A DNA stretch of 64,000 bases from Eleftheria terrae (GCF_030419005.1 NZ_CP106951.1:3100001-3164000); one strand, 5' to 3'; positions 34,732-43,927 are shown, numbered from the stretch's first letter. The notes: generated by a model from the sequence alone, not told the origin. Translations and numbers: made by a program.

Positions 34732-34744
34732 AGGAGGGCGAACA

Positions 34745-34761
34745 GGCCGCTAGCAGCGGCC
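34745..34761 (+). terminator. Hairpin after the SymE gene
   Basis: A 7-base perfect stem with loop AGC (34745-34751 with 34755-34761), 14 bases past the stop. A C-rich rather than T-rich tail follows, so termination is uncertain. The next 200 bases hold no gene, only a palindrome, CCACAGCTGTGG, near 34813. Confidence 0.4.
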
Positions 34762-34960
34762 CCCTCCCCATGGTGCGTTGAGCCGTCGGCGCCCGTCGCT
34801 CCTGCACTTGTCCACCACAGCTGTGGACAGGTTTGTGAGCAGACGGTGCAGACCCCTTGCGAACGGGCTCCAGTAGCTGGTTCCCAGTGGCACGCTGCAA
34901 TTTCTAGCAGGTGCCCCGGCTCACCTCGCCAACCGTCACTCACCTCTGAAGGAAATGAGC

Positions 34961-35536
34961 ATGCACGCACATGATCAGGTGGCTGCGGCCATCGATTTGC
35001 GCATCAAACAACTCGCCGCCCAAGGCGCGTCTGTGGAGATCATTCTCGACCGAATGCTGGGCTTCTTGCCTGGCCTGCGGCAGATCCTCGAAGGAGCGAC
35101 AGAAGCGGAGCTTGCTGCCCTGTACGAGCGCTACGTCGGATTCCAGACGTTCGCCTGCCTGTGGCGCCATGCCTCGGACTGGGTGAGCCAGCAGGACTCG
35201 CTCAAGAGCGCGGAGCTCGCCATCCCTCGTGCACTGCATGAGCCGTTCTCGGCGATGCTGTCGGCGACGGCCGCGCTGGAGATGGCGTTTCAGTCTTGCC
35301 TCGACGCTGCAGCGCCGGATGTGCTGGCGCAGCAGCTCGCGACGCTGAGCGCCATGCACGTCGAATGGCTCCGTCAGGCCAAGCAGGTCATCAACGAGCT
35401 GGCTGGCCTCGATATTCCCTTGGAAATCACGCAGTACATCACCGACTCCGTCACCGATGCGGCTGATCGGATCAAGGTGCTGGAGGCGCAGGTCCTAGCA
35501 CGCGTTCCCAATAGCTCCGTAGCGCGAGCGGCCTAA
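34961..35536 (+). CDS. Hypothetical helical protein
   Basis: About 191 residues from ATG 34961 (MHAHDQVAAAIDLRIKQLAA). AAGGA lies seven bases upstream of this ATG and too close to the earlier ATG at 34955. The protein is almost all helix and rich in Ala and Leu (GLRQILEGATEAELAALYER, VLAQQLATLSAMHVEWLRQ). It has no transmembrane segment, no catalytic motif and no family I recognise. Good codon use and a normal ribosome site make it a likely real gene. Confidence 0.65.
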   Translation: MHAHDQVAAAIDLRIKQLAAQGASVEIILDRMLGFLPGLRQILEGATEAELAALYERYVGFQTFACLWRHASDWVSQQDSLKSAELAIPRALHEPFSAMLSATAALEMAFQSCLDAAAPDVLAQQLATLSAMHVEWLRQAKQVINELAGLDIPLEITQYITDSVTDAADRIKVLEAQVLARVPNSSVARAA

Positions 35537-35585
35537 AGCGCGGAGAGCGGCCGCATTTGCCCCCACCCTTACGAAGCGGCAGCTC

Positions 35586-36096
35586 TCACTGGACGGTGCC
35601 CGCCTCGGGCGTCTCCGCGGCGGCGGACACCGCCGCCTTGCGCTTCCTGGCGGCCGGTTTCGCCGCCTTCTTTGGACCGGTCTTGCGGTTGCCCGCTCCT
35701 GCGGCTCGCCGCGAGGCCTTGTTGGTGGCCGGCCGCTTGCTTGCAAGGCGCCGCTTTTTGGCTGACGCTGGACCCGCTTCTGCGGTAGCGCTGGAAGCGG
35801 TGTTCGGGACAACGACGAGGAAGCATTCGAGCGTTGCTTCGTTCTCAGTTGCCTTGCGCAGCCACCGCGGGTGGGGGCCACGTCCCGACCAACTGTTGCC
35901 CCTGGCCGTCTTGGTATTTGAAAGCCGCAGCGGATCCAGCATGACGCCCGAACGCGTTTCGCGTAGGGACCTTCCCGCCGCCAAACACTTCGTCCGCCGT
36001 AAACCCGTAGAGCGCGATCTGCTGCTTGATCTGCTGGAGAACGCCGGCGCCTTCCCTTCGCCACTTACATCTAGCAGCGGAGGAGGCTTTCGGCAT
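35586..36096 (-). pseudogene. H-NS-like nucleoid protein, frameshifted
   Basis: Reading from ATG 36096 (AGGAG nine bases upstream), the frame gives EGAGVLQQIKQQIALYGFTA, the end of the H-NS oligomerisation region, and then FKYQDGQG. The conserved DNA-binding loop NSWSGRGPHPRWL lies in another frame. Removing one base in the G4 run (plus-strand CCCC 35899-35902) joins the two into KYQDGQGNSWSGRGPHPRWL. After the join comes a long Lys/Arg/Ala tail (PKKAAKPAARKRKAA). As it stands the gene stops early. It is either a true pseudogene or a sequencing error in a homopolymer. Confidence 0.75.
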
Positions 36097-36773
36097 TGCA
36101 CGGCTCTCCTGGAATCAGGATCAACGCAGCATACATGGGGAAGGACGATCCGACCGATATAACAGGAACTCTTTCGAGCCCAGAAGCAGGAGATTGACAA
36201 GCCCCACGCCACTGCGCAGGAGCGCAAAAGGCAGAGGTTCCTAAACGGGTGTTTCATCCACCGTGCGAGCATCTGGGAACTCGGCCCTGCGCTAAAGGCG
36301 GCCCTGCGATTATTCGGGACCAAGATTGTTCGGACGTGTCCGCCAGCGAATGATGCGAATCATAGGCGTTGGAGAAGGGCTGACTCGCGCGGTCTTGGAC
36401 TGGAAGGCCTGTTGCGAGCGCAGATCTGTGTTCGCCCCGTTAACGCGGTTTCCGACACTGACCGGAGCGTGGTGCGGGCTGAACTCGGAGCTCGAAAGCG
36501 CAGGACGGTTGTAACGTGTGAGGGTGTTCGGTGATCGCATTCTGCCTTCGACAAAGTGCGGGCACCAGATGGTCGGGCATGGAAGTGTCCACCGGGCTGA
36601 AAACTTGCGGTCAACACGCCCCGCCATGGCTCCGCGCAGACACGGGCCGTTTAGAGGTCTTCCGTACTGGACCAATTCGCCTTACGGCCGCCGTCATTCT
36701 TCAGTATGAAGCCAGGCGACTTGTTACCGGATAGCCGGAGAAGCAGCCCCTTCCAATTTGGTGCAATTGGCGA
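36097..36773. other. Interval with no convincing gene
   Basis: About 680 bases. Short frames exist on both strands but none has a good start or a recognisable product. Base composition shifts here from GC-rich to more mixed sequence, so it may be a junction between two acquired segments. Confidence 0.5.
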
Positions 36774-37505
36774 TCAGCTCCCATTCTCATTCGGCCGCAC
36801 TTTCGCTTCGTCAATCCGCCTTGCAAGCAAGCTGAGCATGACAAGATACTGCGCCGCCTTCACGGCATTCAGGTCGTGCGTCAGAGAATGTGCCTTCACG
36901 TTGCGAACGCCGGTATAAACCCCCTCATATATCATGAGAAACCCCTTTTGGTCATTCTGGCCGGACTCACTATCCAAATCGCTTAAGATCAGGATGCCGT
37001 TTTTTAGACCGAACGCCTGCCCAACGAGATCTTTTCCATCAAGCTTTAATCCTGTGCGGGCCCGCAGCATTTCCATTACCGCCATCACCCCATTAAGCAC
37101 CGACTCCCGTAGAAAATCAGCTTTATACTGAGGCAAGGAACTTTCGACGATCGCAGGATGCAGCAACTCTTCAAAACCGACCGGTTTCATTACATTAGCA
37201 CCCATCCTCGCCACTCTTTCCGCTGCAACGAGGATGTCAGGCAAGTCACTGCCCAAAATATCGTCATAGTCACCGGCCATGCCGAAGTGTATATGGCGAC
37301 CGAGGGCGCCTACTCGGCCAGAATTGCCGAGATCCGGATCGGCTTGCCTCCATAAACGAAGCAGCGCTTCATAGTCTGCTTTAAGATAACCATTGATTTT
37401 TTTCGCCGCCTCCTTTTCGTCAATTTCGAGATGCGCTTGGGCATCCAACGCCTTCTCCTTTATTTCACGACACTTTTCGTAGACTGACACCAACCATTCA
37501 ACCAT
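36774..37505 (-). CDS. TIGR02391-family protein
   Basis: A 243-residue protein. The C-terminal region matches the TIGR02391 (Hypoth_Ymh) type: ADFLRESVLNGVMAVMEMLR, KLDGKDLVGQAFGL, then GFLMIYEGVYTGVRNVKAHS and a final YLVMLSLLARRIDEAKV. The R-N-x-x-A-H element is RNVKAHS. These proteins occur in defence islands and are thought to relate to Abi/HEPN-type helical RNases. It uses more AT-rich codons than the core genes and lies 110 bases downstream of the GHKL-nuclease gene in the same direction, so they may form one operon. Confidence 0.8.
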   Translation of the reverse strand: MVEWLVSVYEKCREIKEKALDAQAHLEIDEKEAAKKINGYLKADYEALLRLWRQADPDLGNSGRVGALGRHIHFGMAGDYDDILGSDLPDILVAAERVARMGANVMKPVGFEELLHPAIVESSLPQYKADFLRESVLNGVMAVMEMLRARTGLKLDGKDLVGQAFGLKNGILILSDLDSESGQNDQKGFLMIYEGVYTGVRNVKAHSLTHDLNAVKAAQYLVMLSLLARRIDEAKVRPNENGS

Positions 37506-37615
37506 CTTATTTCACCCCGAAAACTGAAGGCCGCCTCAAATCGGATGACCAAATCTACGTACCAAATTGTTGCACTGCAAATCGCCGCTCCGCTGCAATG
37601 AGTGCAGCAGCAAGA

Positions 37616-39619
37616 TTAGTCGATGGAATCATCGTGATTAAAACTTTCACTGTCTTGTTCACGCACAAATCCATCATCAAATACTCCTTCCAGGTACTGT
37701 GCATGGCGCTCCTGCAGGTACTTTAAAGCATCTCCTTTATCAGCCTGAAACTCCAATCGTTCCTGGAAAAATTGGAGGCGCGCACGATTCTCGTCAAGTA
37801 CCTGTGCCCAAGTCTTCACATACACCGAGACGTTGTCCTTCTTGTAGATCTGCCCACTCTCGTCTGCGATCCGTCGCGCCGCATATTCACCATAGCTATC
37901 ACTAATGACCCAAAAAATCCAACGCACGCCCACACCTTTGAAGCGCTCGTCGGCAGCAACGGAGAAGGCATACTTTTCGATCTGGGTAATTTCGTCGGAG
38001 TCGATTGAAACCTTTGGCCGCTTCAATTCCACAACTAAGTGAGTGACCTCATTAGCTTTGTGCCGACGTGTAGCCTTCGAGAGCATCAAATCCACAATCC
38101 CTCTGGTCTGTGAAACATGCTTCACTGGGGCATCGATAACAACCTCTTCACCAAGGATTTTCATGTGGGCGCGCAACACCTCAGTTAATGAGCGGTCGTC
38201 GACAGACAATGTAAACTCTTCACCGAACAACCAACAATTCTCTGCGATTATTCTGTGCAGCTGAGTGCGCTCCTTGAGCCTCTTTTTAGACTCATCATCA
38301 AATAAGATCGCGTCCAGTCCCGCAACAAACTTGATTCTGTCGGCCACCACTTTTGCCGAACTGATAATGGATGAAAGAGAAACGTCCTGTAGTAGCCCAG
38401 CCAATTCATCTCGTTTGCGCTTAGGAAGATTAAGCACCTCCGTTAGGATCAACTGCAGATCTTCGGGACTCTTTTCGATTGCTTGCCGAAGCATCCGTAA
38501 TTGAAACTGCTTATTTTTTGGAGGCGATCGACTAAACTCAGGGAGATGACGCGCAACGTTCAGCGCCACAATATCAAAAACTTGACGCTCAACGTACTCC
38601 ACTTGAGTCGCGGGGTCTCCGACATATGGATATATCTTTTCAGATTTCCATTCCTGAACGAAGCTACTGGCCTCCGATGCCGCCCTCATTCGAAAATAAT
38701 CCTTGATGGCCCTTTGCGCCTCATCGAGCGCAAGGATAACTGGCTCCTGCATTTCCGCCAAATCGGCCACACCGTCCTTTTGAGTTTTGTTCATGTACGG
38801 CGACTGGAGATAGGCCGTGAACTGGAAATTTCCCACATGGAATCGACGCCCGACGTGAACCAACGGAAACTTTTTATCGTTGCACAGAAATAGTGCCCGC
38901 TGTGAGATACCGTTCCATTCAATTAGCTCAAGGCGAACAGGATAATTCTTACCTTCAGAGACGATGTCACTGAGATTGAAGGCCTGTCGGTTAGCCATTA
39001 CCTTGGTAGGATCAACTCGCCTACCTCCCACAGTTACCCGGAGGTTTTCGTAGTCGGACAGATAGAGCGCAAATATCTCCGTTAGCTCATCAAGAGCAGC
39101 ATCGCTGTCGAGCGTCCGATAGTCCTTGTGAGGATTGGACACAACCAGCGTCACGCCTCGCTCTACGCCGGGCGCCGCCTCAGCCTCGTCAGAGATCGCG
39201 ACATGACGAATGTCGCTGGTGGACATGCTGATTTTGTAGGACCAAAGTGTTCCACCTTTGTCGTACACAACCTCCCACTCCGCGTGCGATCCGATCGCAA
39301 ACGCTTTGAAGCGCCCACGCCCCTCTTGTCCATGCAGGTGGCGGCCGCTTGGCGTTGTTGATCGATTCTTCTTCCACGACCCGCCCAGCTTGCGGAAGCA
39401 TTCCGCGGCCTCACTACGCTGAAGACCTAGTCCGTTGTCGCGGACGGTCACTCGGTCTAAGGTACCCATCGCGTTGTGCTCGAAGGAGACGCTCACCCGG
39501 TCAGCATCTGCGTCAAGTCCATTCCAGATCAGTTCGGACAGTGCTTGGACCGGCTTGGCACGCGCGTTCTTCTCTAGATGGTCCGGCTCAACTTCGACTC
39601 GGTATTGCGTAACGGCCAC
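37616..39619 (-). CDS. GHKL-ATPase fused to Shedu/DUF4263-like PD-(D/E)XK nuclease
   Basis: About 667 residues from GTG 39619, chosen because GGAGAAG lies six bases upstream, while the ATG at 39655 has none. The N-terminal GHKL (Hsp90/MORC-type) ATPase has the N-box ELIWNGLDADA (about 29-39), DNGLGL (61-66) and GQEGRGRFK (97-105). A helical middle follows. The C-terminal nuclease has LHRIIAENCWLFG (about 454-466), the Asp of RGIVDLML, the E-x-K of VVELKRP (about 530-535) and ITQIEKYA. ATP-driven clamp closing could gate the nuclease. A defence role is inferred from architecture and island context. Confidence 0.82.
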   Translation of the reverse strand: MAVTQYRVEVEPDHLEKNARAKPVQALSELIWNGLDADADRVSVSFEHNAMGTLDRVTVRDNGLGLQRSEAAECFRKLGGSWKKNRSTTPSGRHLHGQEGRGRFKAFAIGSHAEWEVVYDKGGTLWSYKISMSTSDIRHVAISDEAEAAPGVERGVTLVVSNPHKDYRTLDSDAALDELTEIFALYLSDYENLRVTVGGRRVDPTKVMANRQAFNLSDIVSEGKNYPVRLELIEWNGISQRALFLCNDKKFPLVHVGRRFHVGNFQFTAYLQSPYMNKTQKDGVADLAEMQEPVILALDEAQRAIKDYFRMRAASEASSFVQEWKSEKIYPYVGDPATQVEYVERQVFDIVALNVARHLPEFSRSPPKNKQFQLRMLRQAIEKSPEDLQLILTEVLNLPKRKRDELAGLLQDVSLSSIISSAKVVADRIKFVAGLDAILFDDESKKRLKERTQLHRIIAENCWLFGEEFTLSVDDRSLTEVLRAHMKILGEEVVIDAPVKHVSQTRGIVDLMLSKATRRHKANEVTHLVVELKRPKVSIDSDEITQIEKYAFSVAADERFKGVGVRWIFWVISDSYGEYAARRIADESGQIYKKDNVSVYVKTWAQVLDENRARLQFFQERLEFQADKGDALKYLQERHAQYLEGVFDDGFVREQDSESFNHDDSID

Positions 39620-40064
39620 TGTTGCTTCTCCGATGAGGGCCAAGGTAAGACTCATAGATCATTCGCCCGACCGTATTGTGAGACTACGTAGCTAGCTTTG
39701 GGCTATCAGCTTTGAGCTCCAGTAAGCACCGTGATGGTCAAGAGATACTGGAGAAGGCCGTTCTGGTACCGCCAACTTCGCGAGAAGTGGATACCCATTT
39801 TTTGGCTCCGTGCGGTCGTCCGAGAAGGCATGGCGGTCTCCGTCTCTGCCCTGCCAAGACGGTTCGCAACCGCTCTACTCGACACACGGATAAGTCCTTG
39901 TCAGCAAAGAACTTCTTCTCGCGCCGACCAGAAAAAGTTGTCTCTTTTTTAGAGAAGAGAGCGCAGAAAGGAATCCAACTGGGCCGAAAACAGACCCAAA
40001 GTAGCGGCCCCTTGGCACAGGAAGAACGGCCCTGAAGCCCGCACTGACGCGGGAAAGGCACAAA
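39620..40064. other. Interval between island gene and tRNA-Phe, no gene
   Basis: About 450 bases without a convincing frame. It should contain the promoter of the GHKL-nuclease gene and, if the island integrated at the tRNA, the attachment site. No second copy of the tRNA 3' end was found in the island. Confidence 0.45.
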
Positions 40065-40070
40065 GCAAAA

Positions 40071-40094
40071 CGCCCAACCGAGACCGGTTGGGCG
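40071..40094 (-). terminator. Rho-independent terminator of tRNA-Phe
   Basis: A 10-base perfect stem (40071-40080 with 40085-40094, loop AGAC), followed on the minus strand by TTTTGC. It lies nine bases past the tRNA 3' end. Confidence 0.85.
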
Positions 40095-40102
40095 CTGAAT
40101 TT

Positions 40103-40178
40103 TGGTGGCCTAGGGCGGAATCGAACCACCGACACAAGGATTTTCAATCCTCTGCTCTACCGACTGAGCTACCAGGCC
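40103..40178 (-). tRNA. tRNA-Phe (GAA)
   Basis: A 76-base tRNA with encoded CCA. On the minus strand it reads GGCCTGGTAGCTCAGTCGGT at the 5' end, has the anticodon loop TTGAAAA (anticodon GAA), the T-loop GGTTCGATTCC and an acceptor stem GGCCTAG paired with CTAGGCC (allowing the usual G-C closure). Its 3' end points to the accessory region, consistent with use of this gene as an integration site for islands. It is followed by a strong terminator. Confidence 0.97.
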
Positions 40179-40217
40179 AACGAAGACTGAAAGTATATAG
40201 CAATTCCGGCCGGCTCG

Positions 40218-40919
40218 TCAATTGCCTCCGGACCGCTTGTTACGCGACAAGTCGACGCCCAGCTGCTTGAGCTTGCGGTACAGGTGCGTGCGCTCCAGGC
40301 CGGTCTTCTCGGCCACGCGGGTCATGCTGCCGTTTTCCTTGGCGAGATGGAATTCGAAGTAGGCCTTCTCGAAAGCGTCGCGCGCCTCTCGCAGCGGGCG
40401 GTCCAGCCCGAACAGCTGCTCGGATTGCGGGCCGAGGGCCAACGGCGTGTTCAGCGTCGGCGTGGCCGACGACGAGAGCGTGTGCTCCACCGTCAGCTCG
40501 CGCCCACCTGGCACGGACAGCGGCAAAGACGTCGGCGGAGCAGCGGGACGCTGCGTCTGGCGGGCCAGGCCCTGCTCCACCGAACGCAGCAGCTTCTGCA
40601 ACGTGATGGGCTTTTCCAGGAAGGCCATCGCACCGAATTTGGTGGCCTCCACCGCCGTGTCGATCGTGCCGTGGCCCGACATCATGATGACCGGCATGGT
40701 TAGCTGGCCGGTGGCGCCCCACTCCTTCAGCAAGGTGATGCCGTCGACGTCGGGCATCCAGATGTCCAGCAGCACCAGGTCGGGCCGGGTGTGCTCACGG
40801 AAGGCGCGCGCCTGGGCGGCGTTCTCGGCAAGCTCGATGTTGTGGCCCTCGTCGGAGAGGATCTCCGAGAGCAGCGCACGTATGCCGAGTTCGTCGTCAA
40901 CAACAAGAATGGTGGCCAT
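40218..40919 (-). CDS. NtrX-like response regulator without AAA+ domain
   Basis: A 233-residue regulator. The receiver domain (1-120) has the phospho-acceptor Asp in LVLLDIWMPDVDG and the conserved Lys in FLEKPITL. A linker follows, then a Fis-type HTH at the C-terminus (SMTRVAEKTGLERTHLYRKL). The central sigma-54 AAA+ domain of classical NtrX is missing, as is usual for the Burkholderiales gene next to this kinase. It follows the kinase gene by six bases and is presumably phosphorylated by it. Confidence 0.9.
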   Translation of the reverse strand: MATILVVDDELGIRALLSEILSDEGHNIELAENAAQARAFREHTRPDLVLLDIWMPDVDGITLLKEWGATGQLTMPVIMMSGHGTIDTAVEATKFGAMAFLEKPITLQKLLRSVEQGLARQTQRPAAPPTSLPLSVPGGRELTVEHTLSSSATPTLNTPLALGPQSEQLFGLDRPLREARDAFEKAYFEFHLAKENGSMTRVAEKTGLERTHLYRKLKQLGVDLSRNKRSGGN

Positions 40920-40925
40920 GCAGTC

Positions 40926-43214
40926 TCAGCTCCCCGCTTCGGCAACAGTGGATGTTCCGGTGTCGTTGGGGGCGGGATGGGGTGGGGCAATCATTGAAAA
41001 TGATATCGAAACTTGCGCACCCCTCACCTGGGCCTCCTCCCCCGCACCCGATTCGCTGCCGCCGAGGTTCTTCAAGCGCACTCGTGCCTCGTGCTCGTCA
41101 GCGATCTTCTTCACAACGGCCAGGCCCAGGCCGGTGCCCTTGGTCTTGGTCGTCACATAGGGCTCGAACGCCCGCTTCAATACCTTCTCGGAAAAGCCCG
41201 GCCCGTTGTCGCACAGCACCAGCCGCACGGCCTTCAAGCCACCATCGTCCCCGCGCGTGGCCTCGGTCACGATGCGCACCAGGCCTTCAGGGCGGTCGGC
41301 CACTGCGTCGAGCGCATTCTGAAGCAGGTTGTGCACCACCTGCCGCAGCTGGCTGGCATCGCCCAGGATCATCGGCAGCCCGGCCCCCAGTTCGGCGTGC
41401 AGGTGGCCGGACTCCACCGCGTGGCCGTACAGCGAGATGACTTCGGACACCAGCCCGTTCAGGTCCAGCGGCTTCAGTATCGCACTGGGCAGGCGGGCGT
41501 AGTCCCGGAACTCGTTGACCAGCTGCTTCATGGCACCCACCTGGTTGACGATGGTGGTCACCGACTTGGTGAGCATCTGCTGGTCGGCGCCGGTCAACTT
41601 GCTTTCCAGCTTGAGCTGCAGCCGCTCGGCCGACAGCTGGATGGGTGTGAGCGGGTTCTTGATCTCGTGCGCCAGGCGCCGTGCCACTTCGCCCCAGGCG
41701 ATCGAGCGCTGGGCCGACACCACCTCGGTGATGTCGTCGAACACCAGCAGCTGCGCCTGCTGGGGCAGCCAGGCACCCCGCACCAGCAGCGTGATGGGGC
41801 CGCGCTCGGGCAGCGCGTCGGCCGGCGGCTGCAGCTCGAAGGACTGCTGCCATTGGTCACGCTCGCCGGCGTCGTTGCCCGCCACATGCAGGCTGAACAA
41901 CCGCGCCACCTCGCCAGCGAAGTCGGCCAGGCTCGGTACGTCGGACAAGGGCCGCCCGCAATAGGCGCCCACCGGCAGCCGCAGGATGCGCGTGGCCCCG
42001 GGGTTCACGGAGGCAATGCGGCCCTCGTGGTCGAGCACCATCACACCGGCCGTCAGGTTGTCGAGGATGGTCTGCAGATTGGTCTTGGCCGCCTCGAGCT
42101 GGCTCAGCGTGTGCTGTGCCAGGGCGCGCGCATCGGACAGCTGCTGTGTCATGTCGGCAAATGAACGGGTCAGGCCGCCCAGTTCGTCGCGCGAGGCAAA
42201 GACCTGCTTGGGCGTCAGGTCCCCGGCGGCCACCTGGCGCACGCCTTCGGCCAGCAGCAAGAGCGGCCGCGCGAGCTGGTTGCCCAGGGTCACCGCCAGC
42301 AGCACGGCACCAAAGACGGCCAGGAACAGCGACAAGGTGAGCGTGCCGATGTACATCTTCCGCAGGCCCTCCCGGGCCAGCGAGCGCTGCTGGTATTCGC
42401 GGTAGGCCTTCTGCACCGCCAGCGCATTGGCCGCCAGCGAGGCGGGCAGCAGCTGCGTCACCATCAGGTAACGGTCTTCGGTCAGCAAGGTGAAGCTGGC
42501 CGACGGCACATAGGCCAGCACCCGGATGCGTGGCGGGCCGGTGTCGTCGTCCAGGCCCTCCAGCTGGCTCACCATGCGCTGGCTGCGCGCCTGCCGCAGC
42601 AGGGCGCTCGGCGGCCGCTCCGGCGCCAGCGCAGCCCGCTGCACGCCCACGCTGGCCAGCGGCTGGCCGGCCGGACCCAGCAGCGTCGCGTCTTCGGCCG
42701 ACAACTGGTCACGCACGCGTTCCAAGGCCAGCGCAAGGGCGGCCTGCCGGCCATCGGCACCGAGCCGGTCGGCAGCCGCCCGGGTCTTGCTGCCGAGGTC
42801 GTTGACCAGGGTGTCGAGCGTGACGCGACCCAGGTTCAGGCCGGCGTCGAGCGCGCTTTCCACTTCCACGTCAAACCAGCTCTCGATGCTGCGCGAGACG
42901 AACTGGTAGCTCACGATGTAGATGGCCAGCCCCGGAATCACGCCCACCAGCGCAAAGATGCCGGCCAGCTTGAACAACAGCCGGCTGCCGAACTTGCGCC
43001 GGCGCATGCGCACCACCAGGCGCACCGCCGCGCTGGCGATCACCAGCGCCAGCACTGCGGCAATGGCGCCGTTGAGCCACACCAGCCATTCGAAGTGCTG
43101 CTCGTACAGCCGCCGGTTGTTGGTCGACAGCGCAAGCAGGAAGACCAGCACCAGGCCGCCGCCCGACACGGCGATGAGCGAAAGAATCCAGGCCCAGCGG
43201 GTGGCTTTGGTCAC
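40926..43214 (-). CDS. NtrY-like membrane sensor histidine kinase
   Basis: About 762 residues from GTG 43214 (VTKATRWAWIL); a longer frame begins at 43313 inside the upstream gene. Several N-terminal membrane segments and an extracytoplasmic region are followed by a HAMP-type linker (LARPLLLLAEGVRQVAAGDL), a PAS domain (ILDNLTAGVMVLDHEGRIAS), the H-box RRLAHEIKNPLTPIQLSAE and the ATP lid NGPGFSEKVLKRAFEPYVTT. It signals to the downstream response regulator. The trigger is unknown, though nitrogen or redox cues are reported for the family. Confidence 0.93.
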   Translation of the reverse strand: MTKATRWAWILSLIAVSGGGLVLVFLLALSTNNRRLYEQHFEWLVWLNGAIAAVLALVIASAAVRLVVRMRRRKFGSRLLFKLAGIFALVGVIPGLAIYIVSYQFVSRSIESWFDVEVESALDAGLNLGRVTLDTLVNDLGSKTRAAADRLGADGRQAALALALERVRDQLSAEDATLLGPAGQPLASVGVQRAALAPERPPSALLRQARSQRMVSQLEGLDDDTGPPRIRVLAYVPSASFTLLTEDRYLMVTQLLPASLAANALAVQKAYREYQQRSLAREGLRKMYIGTLTLSLFLAVFGAVLLAVTLGNQLARPLLLLAEGVRQVAAGDLTPKQVFASRDELGGLTRSFADMTQQLSDARALAQHTLSQLEAAKTNLQTILDNLTAGVMVLDHEGRIASVNPGATRILRLPVGAYCGRPLSDVPSLADFAGEVARLFSLHVAGNDAGERDQWQQSFELQPPADALPERGPITLLVRGAWLPQQAQLLVFDDITEVVSAQRSIAWGEVARRLAHEIKNPLTPIQLSAERLQLKLESKLTGADQQMLTKSVTTIVNQVGAMKQLVNEFRDYARLPSAILKPLDLNGLVSEVISLYGHAVESGHLHAELGAGLPMILGDASQLRQVVHNLLQNALDAVADRPEGLVRIVTEATRGDDGGLKAVRLVLCDNGPGFSEKVLKRAFEPYVTTKTKGTGLGLAVVKKIADEHEARVRLKNLGGSESGAGEEAQVRGAQVSISFSMIAPPHPAPNDTGTSTVAEAGS

Positions 43215-43264
43215 GGGACGGTGCGCGCAGGAGAAGGGGTCGTCAGGCTGGGCGGGGGCGCCGC

Positions 43265-43816
43265 TCAGGTCGGGTCGTCGATCACGACGGTGCTCTCGGC
43301 CGAGAGGTTCCACTCGGCCTGGCCGCCGATGCCGATCTGGAAGGGCCGCGGCAGCTGGGTGGTGTCGAGCCGGTAGGCCAGCTCGATGTAATGCCGCTCA
43401 CCGGGTTCGAGCTGCGACACGTCCGCGATTTTCCACCGGCTGACCCGCTGCACTGCCGCCAGCGCCTCGGCCAGCGATTCGTACTGCTGGTGCAGGCTGC
43501 CGAAATTGACCCGGTAGCGCCGCATCAGCGGCTGGTAGGCCAGGCGCCAGGAGCGGCTCTGCCGGGCGATGCGCTGGTCGCGCCAATACCAGCGCGAGCG
43601 CCAGGTGCTGGCCTCGGCCACGAAATGCAGGGGCACGCCCTTCATCAACGCGTCTTCGACCGCACGCGGCAACTCGAAGCGGGCGCTGAAGCCGATCAGC
43701 AGGCCGTCCTCGCCACGGCCGACTTCCACCTCGTGCAAGTCGATGCCGGCCGCCGCCACGGGGCCGGGCAAGACGGTGAGGAGCAGGGCCAGCGCCCATG
43801 CGAGCCAGGCCGCCAT
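43265..43816 (-). CDS. DUF4390 secreted protein
   Basis: About 183 residues from ATG 43816, which places a signal peptide at the N-terminus (AAWLAWALALLLTVLPGPVA). A longer frame starts at GTG 43912. The mature part contains FSARFELPRAVEDALMKGVP and WRSRWYWRDQRIARQSRSWR, and FGSLHQQYESLAEALAAVQR, the DUF4390 signature. This gene regularly lies between rsmB and the ntrY-like kinase in Burkholderiales. It may shape the periplasmic side of that signal path. Function unproved. Confidence 0.85.
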   Translation of the reverse strand: MAAWLAWALALLLTVLPGPVAAAGIDLHEVEVGRGEDGLLIGFSARFELPRAVEDALMKGVPLHFVAEASTWRSRWYWRDQRIARQSRSWRLAYQPLMRRYRVNFGSLHQQYESLAEALAAVQRVSRWKIADVSQLEPGERHYIELAYRLDTTQLPRPFQIGIGGQAEWNLSAESTVVIDDPT

Positions 43817-43927
43817 GCCGGGCCAGCCCCCGCGCGCAGCCGCCACGATGCGGTCCGCTGCCGGCGCGACAGCGGGAGAAACACAGCCGGCAACCCGTTG
43901 ATCGCGACGCACGTTACGACTTCAGTC

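Noticed and set aside
34809..34827. Palindrome GTCCACCACAGCTGTGGAC as a DnaA-box cluster or operator
   Set aside because: Single copy and not a match to the DnaA box consensus.
36310..36675. 121-codon minus-strand frame in the gap upstream of the TIGR02391 gene
   Set aside because: No ribosome site and no recognisable domain; the overlapping frames on the other strand are equally good.
34371..39949. GTTGTCTCTTT occurs near 34371 and again near 39938, flanking the SymE - GHKL stretch
   Set aside because: Only 11 bases and without a target gene; too short to call an attachment repeat.
40218..40919. Truncation of NtrX by loss of its AAA+ domain
   Set aside because: The receiver and Fis domains are joined in frame with a normal linker, and this shorter form is usual beside the kinase in Burkholderiales.
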